A stretch of DNA of 5,162 bases from Bacteroidales bacterium (GTDB lineage Bacteria > Bacteroidota > Bacteroidia > Bacteroidales > UBA932). This document shows positions 1 through 5,132 of this stretch, piece after piece. A model generated the notes under the pieces. That model searched no databases. It worked only from the letters and a program-made list of their open reading frames with translations, and had not been told where the DNA came from. The stretch lies in NCBI GenBank assembly GCA_017556665.1, contig JAFYMJ010000112.1:1-5162 (forward strand). Direction: 5' to 3'. A program made the position numbers and the translations under genes. How positions within the stretch are numbered: position 1 is the first letter of the stretch; every line of letters starts with the position of its first letter.

Positions 1-152
1 CAATGGATGCCATTGAGAAATGGGCTGCCGATGAGTTCCGCAGTACCAATGGGCAGCTGCAATGGATAATCTCAGAAGCTTTGCGTAAAAGCGGACGCAA
101 GCCTAAGGCTAATGCTAAAGATAAGAAAACAGAGGACAATTATCAAGATTAG
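1..152 (+). CDS. Ribbon-helix-helix (Arc-like) DNA-binding protein, C-terminal part (5' end outside window)
   Basis: This open frame enters from the left edge and ends at TAG 150-152, giving at least 49 residues. The visible part begins MDAIEKWAADEFRST and continues with NGQLQWIISEALRKSGR, followed by a Lys/Asp-rich polar tail. This helix-turn-helix spacing, with 'EKWAADEFRS', 'NGQ' and 'ALRKSGR', is what I recognise from small Arc-family ribbon-helix-helix proteins of Bacteroidota, whose N-terminal beta strand (a pattern like 'FxLRI') would lie just upstream. The ATG at position 3 is therefore probably an internal Met and not the start. Such proteins bind DNA as dimers through the N-terminal strand, which is not visible here. 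From memory, the family often follows an SPFH/band-7 gene in this phylum, but that cannot be checked in this window. Its base composition is visibly richer in G+C than the genes to its right. Family assignment fairly sure; the regulated target is unknown. Confidence 0.72.
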   Translation, partial: MDAIEKWAADEFRSTNGQLQWIISEALRKSGRKPKANAKDKKTEDNYQD

Positions 153-273
153 TCAATATGATAATGCAGATGAATTCACTCACATATACCTGGGCAAAGA
201 AATAATAAATACAAAAGATGCTCAACTGCACAGGAACAGACCACGTCTGTGGATGGAAAGTGGGGTATATATA

Positions 274-306
274 AAAAGAGGATGATCCTTTGGGTCATCC
301 TCTTTT
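274..306. terminator. Bidirectional rho-independent terminator between convergent genes
   Basis: A 12-bp perfect stem (274-285 with 295-306) is extended inward by two G-C pairs and a U-G wobble around a 3-base loop. The A-run on the left arm and T-run on the right arm give a U-tract on either strand: TTTT on plus, and five T followed by ATATAT on minus. It lies 16 bases past the stop of the minus-strand FKBP gene and about 120 bases past the stop of the ribbon-helix-helix gene, so it can end both converging transcripts. The 120 bases before it (153-273) contain no convincing gene, only a 5-bp hairpin at 237-249. Confidence 0.88.
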
Positions 307-322
307 GTATGTATTCCAGATA

Positions 323-1309
323 CTATTTCTCTGCAGATTCTACATATAGCCAGAACTGAAGCGGCTGATACGGACCAATTGGATCCTTACCATTAAAGGT
401 ATATCCATAATCTGAATTGAATATTGTAACAGCTACATCACCTACACTCATTGCAAGTAGAGCTTTACAAAAACCGGCTACAAGGCTTGTATTCTCTGCC
501 ATAGATTTGAAATCCTCCTCACAATCTACACTTAATGGCTCGTAATCGTTATCCTTATTGTATATACCATATTTTCTTGCAGTATCCTCTATATTTGTAT
601 CAAACACAAAGCCATCCAACAACTTGCCTACATATCTTACTTGAGCAACCTGAGTCTTTAAAGAATCTCCACCACTCTCGTATAATTTCTTGAAATATAT
701 ACCACCTGGCAATGTATCCATTTGGATATAATTTTTTCTTACATATTTTTGGATGGTATCCTTCTCATATTTTACAATGTCCTTAATCATAAAGTTACAC
801 TTAAGTTCATAAAGGCCATTAACCTGAGAAGATGTATTTCCCTTTTGCAAAGAGTCTTTATAAGTTAGCCATGGAGGCAATATGAAAGTAGCCTCTGCAC
901 CCTCATTCATCATCAACAACAACTCTTCAAGTCCTTTGTATGTTGAATTGAAACCAATCTCCATATATTGTGGACCAAAGTATTCAGACGGAGTGTATGT
1001 TCCAATCCTTTTTGCTACCTCTGGATATGTCGTTTCAGTAACAGTGCCGTCCAAACCCTGCAAAGTATAATCCACATACACAGCTGTTCTTCTGTATGTA
1101 GGTTCACCCTCACCTTGTTTGAATTTTAAAATAGTCAAACCACTAGGATATTTTTTTGCATTTGGCCATTTTTCTGCATTTACCTGCAAGTATGCATCCA
1201 ATATTCTCTCCTGAATATCTCTGTTGGACTCTTCTACCTCTTTGGCACAAGATGTCAACGCTAGCCCTATTACGGCTACAAATATAAATTTAAATAAGTC
1301 CTTTACCAT
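323..1309 (-). CDS. Double-domain FKBP-type peptidyl-prolyl isomerase lipoprotein (GldI-like family)
   Basis: A 328-residue envelope lipoprotein. The N-terminus is a lipoprotein signal peptide: Lys at 3 and 7, a hydrophobic core at 8-17, and lipobox LTSC with lipidated Cys21. Two FKBP-fold domains follow, roughly at 74-180 and 217-325. Domain 2 keeps the recognisable core: VRYVGKLLDGFVFD (224-237, with Tyr226, Phe236 and Asp237 matching FKBP Tyr26/Phe36/Asp37), then 'AGFCKALLAMSVGD' (278-291), 'SDYGY' and 'LQFWLYV'. The central Trp of active FKBPs is Phe280. Domain 1 is more decayed: 'DGTVTET' (87-93) replaces the usual DGxxFDS, so both the Phe and the Asp are lost, although 'YKGLEELLLMMNEGAEATF' fits the fold. 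It may work as a periplasm-facing folding factor or as a chaperone with little isomerase activity. It is the last gene of the NrnA-FKBP-FKBP operon, 15 bases behind the other FKBP. Flavobacterium GldI is a related FKBP lipoprotein, but no gliding genes are visible here. Family sure; catalytic activity of domain 1 doubtful. Confidence 0.87.
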   Translation of the reverse strand: MVKDLFKFIFVAVIGLALTSCAKEVEESNRDIQERILDAYLQVNAEKWPNAKKYPSGLTILKFKQGEGEPTYRRTAVYVDYTLQGLDGTVTETTYPEVAKRIGTYTPSEYFGPQYMEIGFNSTYKGLEELLLMMNEGAEATFILPPWLTYKDSLQKGNTSSQVNGLYELKCNFMIKDIVKYEKDTIQKYVRKNYIQMDTLPGGIYFKKLYESGGDSLKTQVAQVRYVGKLLDGFVFDTNIEDTARKYGIYNKDNDYEPLSVDCEEDFKSMAENTSLVAGFCKALLAMSVGDVAVTIFNSDYGYTFNGKDPIGPYQPLQFWLYVESAEK

Positions 1310-1316
1310 AAGGGTG

Positions 1317-1324
1317 CAAATATA
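1317..1324 (-). promoter_or_regulatory. Possible Bacteroidota -7 element (TATATTTG) directly before the double-FKBP gene
   Basis: Read on the minus strand, TATATTTG matches TAnnTTTG exactly and begins directly after the TAG stop of the upstream FKBP gene. Only 7 bases separate it from the ATG at 1309, so a transcript starting at the usual distance would be nearly leaderless. No good TTTG lies at the -33 position, inside the end of the upstream gene. It may be an internal promoter, or a chance match in AT-rich DNA. Confidence 0.35.
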
Positions 1325-1837
1325 CTAATTTTTGACAATTTCCACTATCTGTACTTCAAATATTAAAGGGGTCATTTTAGGAATGTTATACACTACAGTA
1401 TTACCATATCCATATTTTGCTGAAAAGACAATTTCACATTTTTCTCCAACTTTAGCTCCTTGCAAACCATAAAACAATCCATCAACAACATTTCCTCCTT
1501 CCAATTTTATGTTCTCTGGAGCTTTTGCACAAACAAAATTATTGGCCTTTGCCACAGAATCTACGTTTGTTACAAACATGCTCCCTTTTCTTCTGCTAAA
1601 AACATATCCGGTATAATAAAACTTTACAGAATCTCCCACAGACAAGGAATCCAAACCAGCCCCTTCTTTAAAAACTATCCTGTTTACTCCGGAATTGTTC
1701 TGAACTCTTACATTTCCCAGTGATGATATGTATGAATCAATGTTTGATTCCTGATTCGCTATCATATTATCCCTGTCTTGCTTGACACAAGAGAATACAG
1801 CAAAAATTGCAATAAGTATAAATATTGTCTTCTTCAT
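1325..1837 (-). CDS. Single-domain FKBP-type peptidyl-prolyl isomerase lipoprotein
   Basis: A 170-residue lipoprotein if started at the ATG ending at 1837. I prefer this start because it gives a classic signal peptide, MKKTIFILIAIFAVFSC, with Cys17 as the lipid anchor. An in-frame ATG at 1855 would add MLMFSL ahead of the Lys residues, which is less typical. After a short linker comes one FKBP domain. In the numbering of the 1855 start, it has 'VGDSVKFYYTGYVF' (73-86, Tyr81 equivalent to FKBP12 Tyr26), 'SMF' (Phe94), 'VVDGLFYGLQGAKVGEKCEI' (123-142), 'KYGYG' (Tyr150 equivalent to Tyr82), 'IPKMTPLIFEV' (Phe166 equivalent to Phe99). The Asp after Phe94 is Val and the pocket Trp is not conserved, so isomerase activity may be weak. 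It is the middle gene of the operon, 33 bases behind the phosphoesterase (15 from the alternative start) and 15 bases ahead of the double-domain paralogue. Likely role: folding or assembly of exported proteins, anchored in the cell envelope. Confidence 0.88.
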   Translation of the reverse strand: MKKTIFILIAIFAVFSCVKQDRDNMIANQESNIDSYISSLGNVRVQNNSGVNRIVFKEGAGLDSLSVGDSVKFYYTGYVFSRRKGSMFVTNVDSVAKANNFVCAKAPENIKLEGGNVVDGLFYGLQGAKVGEKCEIVFSAKYGYGNTVVYNIPKMTPLIFEVQIVEIVKN

Positions 1838-1870
1838 TAAACTAAACATTAGCAAAACCTGTGCCCAACA

Positions 1871-2914
1871 TTACAATTGTTTGAATTCAGTCAGGCATTT
1901 TACAAAATACTCTTCTACGTCACCTATTGCCATTGCAAGTTTTCCCCCTGCAGCCCTTTGGTGACCACCACCATTAAAATACTGGTTACTCAATTTATTG
2001 ACAGGGAAATCATCTTTGGACCTCAATGATACTCTTATATAGTCGTCATCCTCAGTAAACAGAGCAGAAATATGAATATCCTTTATATTTAAAGGTAAAT
2101 TTACAAAGCCCTCTGAATCTCCTTTTGCAAAATTATATTTGGCTTTATCCTCTTTTGTTATAACCATAACTGATGCTCCAAGATTATTGTATATGGTCAT
2201 TTTATTTAGAAGCATATCGCCCATAAGCCTCATTCTTGATTCACTGTAACCGCCAAATACCATTCCCTGAAGCTTGTCTTTGTCAATTCCATAAGCAAGA
2301 AGTTCAGATGCCATTCTAAACGTTGAAGGCAATACAGAATTTGCAAAGTTATTGGTATCTGTCATCATTCCTGTGTACAATGAGAGAGCTACATTATATG
2401 GCATTTGAATATACTCTCCCCCTATTTGAATAAGCTCTTTTATTATCCAATAGGCCAACTCACATGTTGATGATGATTGTGGATACGAATATACAAGTTC
2501 AAATGTATCGTCGGGATTAGGATGGTGATCTATTAGGGCCTTATATGCACCACACCCCTGAATTGCAGCGCCCAAATCATCCATTCTCTTTAAAGAATTC
2601 AAGTCCATACAAATTACCATATCTGCACTCTCCAATGCACTATGGACCTCTTCTTTATGGATGTTATAGCTGTATAAATTCATGTCGTGAGACAAAAATT
2701 TAAGAAATTGGGGCACCTCATTAGGGACAACCAAAGTAACATTTTTACCACAGCAATCCTTTAAATAACCACCTAATCCGGTGATTGAGCCAATGCAGTC
2801 TCCATCGGGATTTACATGCCCTACCAGTACAATCTTGTTAACTTGAGTTATTTTTACAAACAATTTCTCAACGCCTCTTAAATTGTCCTGCAAATCATAT
2901 CTCCACATATCCAT
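1871..2914 (-). CDS. nrnA: DHH/DHHA1 family phosphoesterase, NrnA-like (oligoribonuclease / pAp phosphatase)
   Basis: A 347-residue cytoplasmic metal-dependent phosphodiesterase. All expected motifs are present: GHVNPDGDCIGS (32-43) with the metal-binding His and Asp residues, MDLN (Asp104), the name-giving DHHP (129-132), TGMMTDTNNF (181-190, Asp186), and the DHHA1 substrate-binding motif GGGHQRAAGG (315-324). Related enzymes degrade 2- to 5-nucleotide RNA fragments to mononucleotides and remove the 3'-phosphate from pAp, a by-product of sulfate assimilation and carrier-protein loading; some members cleave linear or cyclic dinucleotides. Which of these this protein prefers cannot be read from the sequence. 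The length is slightly above the roughly 310-340 usual for the group. Start: ATG at 2914; a second in-frame ATG at 2908 is possible. It is the first gene of the minus-strand operon with two FKBP lipoproteins. I recall the same DHH-FKBP adjacency in other Bacteroidota. Family very sure; the symbol is by family resemblance. Confidence 0.9.
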   Translation of the reverse strand: MDMWRYDLQDNLRGVEKLFVKITQVNKIVLVGHVNPDGDCIGSITGLGGYLKDCCGKNVTLVVPNEVPQFLKFLSHDMNLYSYNIHKEEVHSALESADMVICMDLNSLKRMDDLGAAIQGCGAYKALIDHHPNPDDTFELVYSYPQSSSTCELAYWIIKELIQIGGEYIQMPYNVALSLYTGMMTDTNNFANSVLPSTFRMASELLAYGIDKDKLQGMVFGGYSESRMRLMGDMLLNKMTIYNNLGASVMVITKEDKAKYNFAKGDSEGFVNLPLNIKDIHISALFTEDDDYIRVSLRSKDDFPVNKLSNQYFNGGGHQRAAGGKLAMAIGDVEEYFVKCLTEFKQL

Positions 2915-2936
2915 TATCCTTAAAATTTATTTTGTG

Positions 2937-2944
2937 CAAATTTA
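2937..2944 (-). promoter_or_regulatory. Probable -7 element (TAAATTTG) of the nrnA-FKBP operon promoter
   Basis: On the minus strand TAAATTTG fits the Bacteroidota TAnnTTTG element, 22 bases ahead of the ATG at 2914. A start site near 2930 would give a short leader of about 16 bases. The -33 position (about 2964-2967) has no clear TTTG, so the match rests on the -7 box alone. It is back to back with the plus-strand promoter in the same 110-bp gap. Confidence 0.5.
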
Positions 2945-2951
2945 AAAATAT

Positions 2952-2983
2952 ATTGCAAGTAAAGGATATATTTTTTACTTTTG
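2952..2983 (+). promoter_or_regulatory. Bacteroidota-type promoter for the membrane-anchored protein gene
   Basis: The -7 element TACTTTTG (2976-2983) matches TAnnTTTG exactly. ATTG (2952-2955) sits 20 bases upstream in the -33 position, one base off TTTG. Transcription would begin near 2990, leaving a leader of about 35 bases that is A-rich and has no Shine-Dalgarno sequence, as is normal in this phylum. The -33 box overlaps the TTGCAA palindrome at 2953-2958. Confidence 0.68.
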
Positions 2984-3024
2984 CGTATTATTAGTGATTA
3001 TATAAATAAAATACACAAAATAAA

Positions 3025-3702
3025 ATGAAAAAGATTTTTACACTTATCGTTCTTCCAATTGTTATCGTAGCTCTTTGCTATGCTATTTATAATAGTGTTC
3101 AAGAGCCTGTTAGATTCAACAAAGAAAAAGATGAAAGATCTCAAGTTGGTATCCAACGTCTAAAAGACATCCGTACTCTTCAAGATGCATTCAAAGGTTC
3201 TTATGGCCACTTTACTGAGAGCATCGATTCTCTGATTGATTTCTACAACACTGGCAAAATTAAAATTGTAAAACAATTAGGTTCAAGAGATGACTCTGCA
3301 GCTGTAGCTAACACAGAGGCTCTTAAGAAAAAACACAGAAAAATCACTAACGAGCAACTATTGGAGTACTACGAGAAAGGTATGAATATTGTTCTTGCTA
3401 TTGATATTGAGATTCCTGTAAAAGATACTCTTCTAAAAAGAGCAGATTTTGTTCTTCAAGATCTTAAATACATTCCATTCTCAGACAATAAAGAGACTAT
3501 CATGAAAGCTGTCATTAAGAAAGTATCAGGTGTAGATGTTCCTCTATTTGAGGCTTGCATGCCATTTGATGACATTCTTAAAGGTATGGACCATCAGCTA
3601 ATCGTTAACTTAAAAGCTGAGAGCGAGCGTATGAATAAATATCCTGGTCTAAAAGTTGGTAGCATTGATGCTCCTAACAACAACGCAGGTAACTGGGAGT
3701 AA
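3025..3702 (+). CDS. Conserved Bacteroidales membrane-anchored protein of unknown function
   Basis: A 225-residue protein starting MKK with one hydrophobic segment (about 4-22) and no cleavage or lipobox motif (Cys18 follows Ala-Leu, not a small residue), so it is probably held in the inner membrane by its N-terminus with the rest outside the cytoplasm. After the anchor comes a charged helical stretch, 'EPVRFNKEKDERSQ' then 'VGIQRLKDIRTLQDAFKGSYG' in part (roughly 27-61), followed by 'FTESIDSLIDFYNTGKIKIV'. This single N-terminal helix followed by a globular part recalls pseudopilins, but no prepilin peptidase site is present. The C-terminus ends 'NNNAGNWE'. I recognise the overall pattern, especially 'QRLKDIRTxQ', 'SLIxF' and the 'KYPGLKVGS...NNNAGNWE' tail, as a conserved Bacteroidales protein of unknown function. 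Codon use is strongly biased: all 22 Ile codons are ATT/ATC and 16 of 20 Leu codons are CTT/CTA, unlike rsmD downstream, which suggests high expression. It has its own promoter and terminator. No enzymatic motif seen. Confidence 0.82.
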   Translation: MKKIFTLIVLPIVIVALCYAIYNSVQEPVRFNKEKDERSQVGIQRLKDIRTLQDAFKGSYGHFTESIDSLIDFYNTGKIKIVKQLGSRDDSAAVANTEALKKKHRKITNEQLLEYYEKGMNIVLAIDIEIPVKDTLLKRADFVLQDLKYIPFSDNKETIMKAVIKKVSGVDVPLFEACMPFDDILKGMDHQLIVNLKAESERMNKYPGLKVGSIDAPNNNAGNWE

Positions 3703-3729
3703 TAATTCATACACCAATATATATAATAT

Positions 3730-3760
3730 AAGGGGTGGCTCAATGAGGTCACCCTTTTTT
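3730..3760 (+). terminator. Rho-independent terminator after the membrane-anchored protein gene
   Basis: The stem GGGTGG-CTC pairs with GAG-(bulged G)-TCACCC around an AAT loop, with one G-U pair, and is followed by six T (3755-3760). It lies 27 bases past the stop codon at 3700-3702 and only 23 bases before the next ATG (3784). The bulge and wobble make it weaker than the other two terminators in the window, so some readthrough into the DUF3822-rsmD unit is plausible. Confidence 0.78.
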
Positions 3761-3783
3761 AATGAAACAATTTTAAGCAAATT

Positions 3784-4314
3784 ATGATCTACTACCAGAT
3801 ATCAGAAATATTTACTCTAATTCCCACACAGCTGTTCAATAAAGCTGAGGGGGAGAGAGTATTGCAACAGATATTCAGTATAGGTCCATCGTATATTGCT
3901 CAATCTGTAGATATTACAAATCATAATGCCACTTTGTGTTATGCAGTCCATCAAGACACAATTGGAAAAACAAACAATGCAGATAAAGTTTATCCATTTG
4001 TGTATAAACTTCTTTCACTTATAAATGAGAGTAATAACTACAATAACGCCATATTTCACTATAACAGTGAAATAAATCTTTGCCATATTATAATATGTGA
4101 AGGCAAAGAGCTAAAGATTGCAAATTCCTTTAAATGCGATAACTTTAATACCGCATTATACTTTTTGATTTTATCCGTTAAAAAACTTAACATGAATCCC
4201 AAACAAACCAAAATTAGAGTTTGCTACAACATTACCAATAATGATGCTGCTCTAATGAAAAGGTTTTTTAATGGCATAGAAATGAATCTATTGGATAATT
4301 CAGATATAATATGA
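3784..4314 (+). CDS. DUF3822 family protein, short form lacking the N-terminal lobe
   Basis: A 176-residue protein matching the second part of the DUF3822 family. Recognisable features are FTLIPTQLF (10-18), 'HIIICEGKELKIANSFKC' (101-118) and the helix 'ALYFLILSVKKLNM' (124-137). Family members I know are about 250-280 residues, with an N-terminal region of some 75-80 residues (around a 'LSIRxSxDGFSFS' motif) ahead of the 'FTLxPxxLF' stretch. Here that region is missing. An in-frame TGA at 3763-3765 and the terminator just before it rule out an upstream extension, and no start codon lies between them. The family is thought to have an actin/hexokinase-like two-lobe fold of unknown function, so loss of the first lobe would be a large change. 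It overlaps rsmD by 4 bases (ATGA), implying translational coupling. No promoter is visible between the terminator and the ATG. It could be a genuine short lineage variant or a 5'-truncated gene that persists. Confidence 0.8.
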   Translation: MIYYQISEIFTLIPTQLFNKAEGERVLQQIFSIGPSYIAQSVDITNHNATLCYAVHQDTIGKTNNADKVYPFVYKLLSLINESNNYNNAIFHYNSEINLCHIIICEGKELKIANSFKCDNFNTALYFLILSVKKLNMNPKQTKIRVCYNITNNDAALMKRFFNGIEMNLLDNSDII

Positions 4315-4847
4315 GAATAATTGGGGGATATCTAAAAGGGAAAAACATCTTGCCTCCTGCTAATTACGCAGCAAGACCTACAACAGATTTTGCAAAAGAG
4401 GGATTGTTCAACATACTTATAAATGAATACGACATTGAGGAGCTTACTATTCTTGATCTGTTTTCCGGTACCGGCAGCATAAGCTTTGAGTTTGCCTCCA
4501 GAGGTTGTAAAGACATTATAAGCATAGAGATGAATCCTGCACATACAAAATTCATTAAACAGGTTGCATCTACGTACAAAGTAAAAGGAATGCAGGTTAT
4601 AAGGCACAATGTTTTTGACTTTTTGGAAATATGCACTAAAAAATTTGACATAATTTTTGCTGACCCTCCTTATGCCATAGAGGGATTGGATACAATTCCA
4701 GATAAAGTTTTTGCAAAAGAGTTGGTTAATGAAAATGGATATCTGATACTTGAACACCCCGGAACATTCAATTTTGAGGAGCATCCAAACTTTGTTAAAG
4801 AAAAAAAATACGGAAATGTGCATTTTTCTTTCTTTGAACCAAAATAA
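4311..4847 (+). CDS. rsmD: 16S rRNA (guanine(966)-N2)-methyltransferase RsmD
   Basis: A 178-residue cytoplasmic SAM-dependent methyltransferase that makes N2-methylguanosine at position 966 of 16S rRNA, near the P site, during small-subunit assembly. The family signature is complete: the N-terminal MRIIGGYLKGK, then RPTTDFAKEGLFNIL (22-36), the SAM-binding motif DLFSGTGS (49-56), an acidic residue at the end of the second strand (Glu73, 'SIEMN') that contacts the ribose, the catalytic and target-base motif DPPY (118-121) and 'LILEH' (145-149). The length is normal for the family (about 180-200). The start ATG at 4311 overlaps the DUF3822 stop as ATGA, so expression is probably coupled to that gene. 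Codon use is ordinary for the region (11 of 19 Ile codons are ATA), consistent with modest expression. No hairpin terminator is visible after it; the tRNA promoter begins within a few bases of its stop. Confidence 0.95.
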   Translation: MRIIGGYLKGKNILPPANYAARPTTDFAKEGLFNILINEYDIEELTILDLFSGTGSISFEFASRGCKDIISIEMNPAHTKFIKQVASTYKVKGMQVIRHNVFDFLEICTKKFDIIFADPPYAIEGLDTIPDKVFAKELVNENGYLILEHPGTFNFEEHPNFVKEKKYGNVHFSFFEPK

Positions 4848-4849
4848 AT

Positions 4850-4880
4850 TTTGCAGAATAAAAAAAAGTACATATATTTG
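4850..4880 (+). promoter_or_regulatory. Strong Bacteroidota promoter for the tRNA-Asp genes
   Basis: TTTG (4850-4853), a 19-base spacer and TATATTTG (4873-4880) match the Bacteroidota vegetative promoter consensus at both elements. Transcription should start near 4887, about 30 bases before the first tRNA. The leader holds a short inverted repeat, CCCTT-T-AAGGG (4901-4911), next to the tRNA 5' end. The promoter begins only 3 bases after the rsmD stop codon. Confidence 0.82.
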
Positions 4881-4916
4881 CAATCCCAAAAGGAAATAAA
4901 CCCTTTAAGGGAATTT

Positions 4917-4991
4917 GGTGCGGTAGTTCAGTTTGGTTAGAATACATGCCTGTCACGCATGGGGTCGCGAGTTCGAGCCTCGTCCGCACCG
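4917..4991 (+). tRNA. tRNA-Asp (anticodon GTC), copy 1
   Basis: It folds as a full 75-base cloverleaf. The 7-bp acceptor stem is GGTGCGG/CCGCACC. The D arm is GTTC/GAAT, with one G-U pair. The anticodon stem CATGC/GCATG carries the loop CTGTCAC, which gives anticodon GTC. The T arm is GCGAG/CTCGT with loop TTCGAGC. The discriminator base is G73, the usual identity base for aspartate. The genome reads CCA directly after it (4992-4994), so the 3' end appears encoded. It decodes GAU and GAC. Confidence 0.97.
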
Positions 4992-5017
4992 CCAAAAAAA
5001 CAATATAGATTCTATCA

Positions 5018-5092
5018 GGTGCGGTAGTTCAGTTTGGTTAGAATACATGCCTGTCACGCATGGGGTCGCGAGTTCGAGCCTCGTCCGCACCG
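5018..5092 (+). tRNA. tRNA-Asp (anticodon GTC), copy 2
   Basis: Identical base for base to the first copy over all 75 positions, and 26 bases behind it, so both should be cut from one precursor by RNase P and 3' nucleases. The genome reads CAA after the discriminator G, so CCA must be added by tRNA nucleotidyltransferase, unlike copy 1. No second promoter lies in the spacer. Confidence 0.97.
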
Positions 5093-5093
5093 C

Positions 5094-5127
5094 AAAAAGT
5101 CTTGGTCAATAGGCCAAGACTTTTTTT
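5094..5127 (+). terminator. Rho-independent terminator of the tRNA-Asp operon
   Basis: A 14-bp stem, AAAAAGTCTTGGTC with GGCCAAGACTTTTT, contains one wobble pair and closes on an AATA loop, with a run of seven T at 5121-5127. It begins one base after the second tRNA's discriminator plus one. The A-run on the left arm would also provide a U-tract on the minus strand, so it could end a leftward transcript from the right edge. Confidence 0.92.
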
Positions 5128-5132
5128 ATATA

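Larger units (their letters stand above)
4917..5092 (+). repeat. Tandem direct repeat of the tRNA-Asp gene (period 101 bases)
   Basis: Two 75-base identical units (4917-4991, 5018-5092) are separated by a 26-base AT-rich spacer. Identity stops at the gene edges: the flanks (GAATTT before copy 1, TATCA before copy 2) are unrelated. This suggests an old duplication kept identical by selection or gene conversion. Confidence 0.9.

Noticed and set aside
159..206. Short ATG frame of 15 codons after the ribbon-helix-helix gene
   Set aside because: No promoter, no recognisable sequence, and AT-rich intergenic DNA gives such frames by chance.
320..330. Shared string ATACTATTTCT near 320-330 and 5130-5140
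   Set aside because: Each is a minus-strand stop codon with preceding Lys/Arg-type codons; the match is short and explained by chance.
882..1070. Plus-strand open frame of 62 codons
   Set aside because: It lies wholly inside the minus-strand double-FKBP gene, which has clear domains; no promoter or recognisable protein.
3025..3090. Lipobox in the membrane-anchored protein (Cys18)
   Set aside because: The residues before Cys are Val-Ala-Leu; the position before Cys should be Gly, Ala or Ser, so lipidation is unlikely.
3722..3727. TATAAT as a sigma70-type -10 box before the DUF3822 gene
   Set aside because: It lies upstream of the terminator hairpin, has no -35 partner, and this phylum uses a different consensus.
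3762..3776. Four-codon reading frame (MKQF) between the terminator and the DUF3822 start
   Set aside because: Too short to support as a leader peptide; no run of regulatory codons and no alternative hairpin seen.
4332..4995. Several minus-strand open frames opposite rsmD and the first tRNA
   Set aside because: They are antisense to a complete rsmD with all motifs and to a tRNA; their translations are Phe/Cys-rich and resemble no family.
4917..5092. tRNA repeats as an integration (att) site of a mobile element
   Set aside because: Both copies are complete genes 26 bases apart with no integrase or cargo between them.
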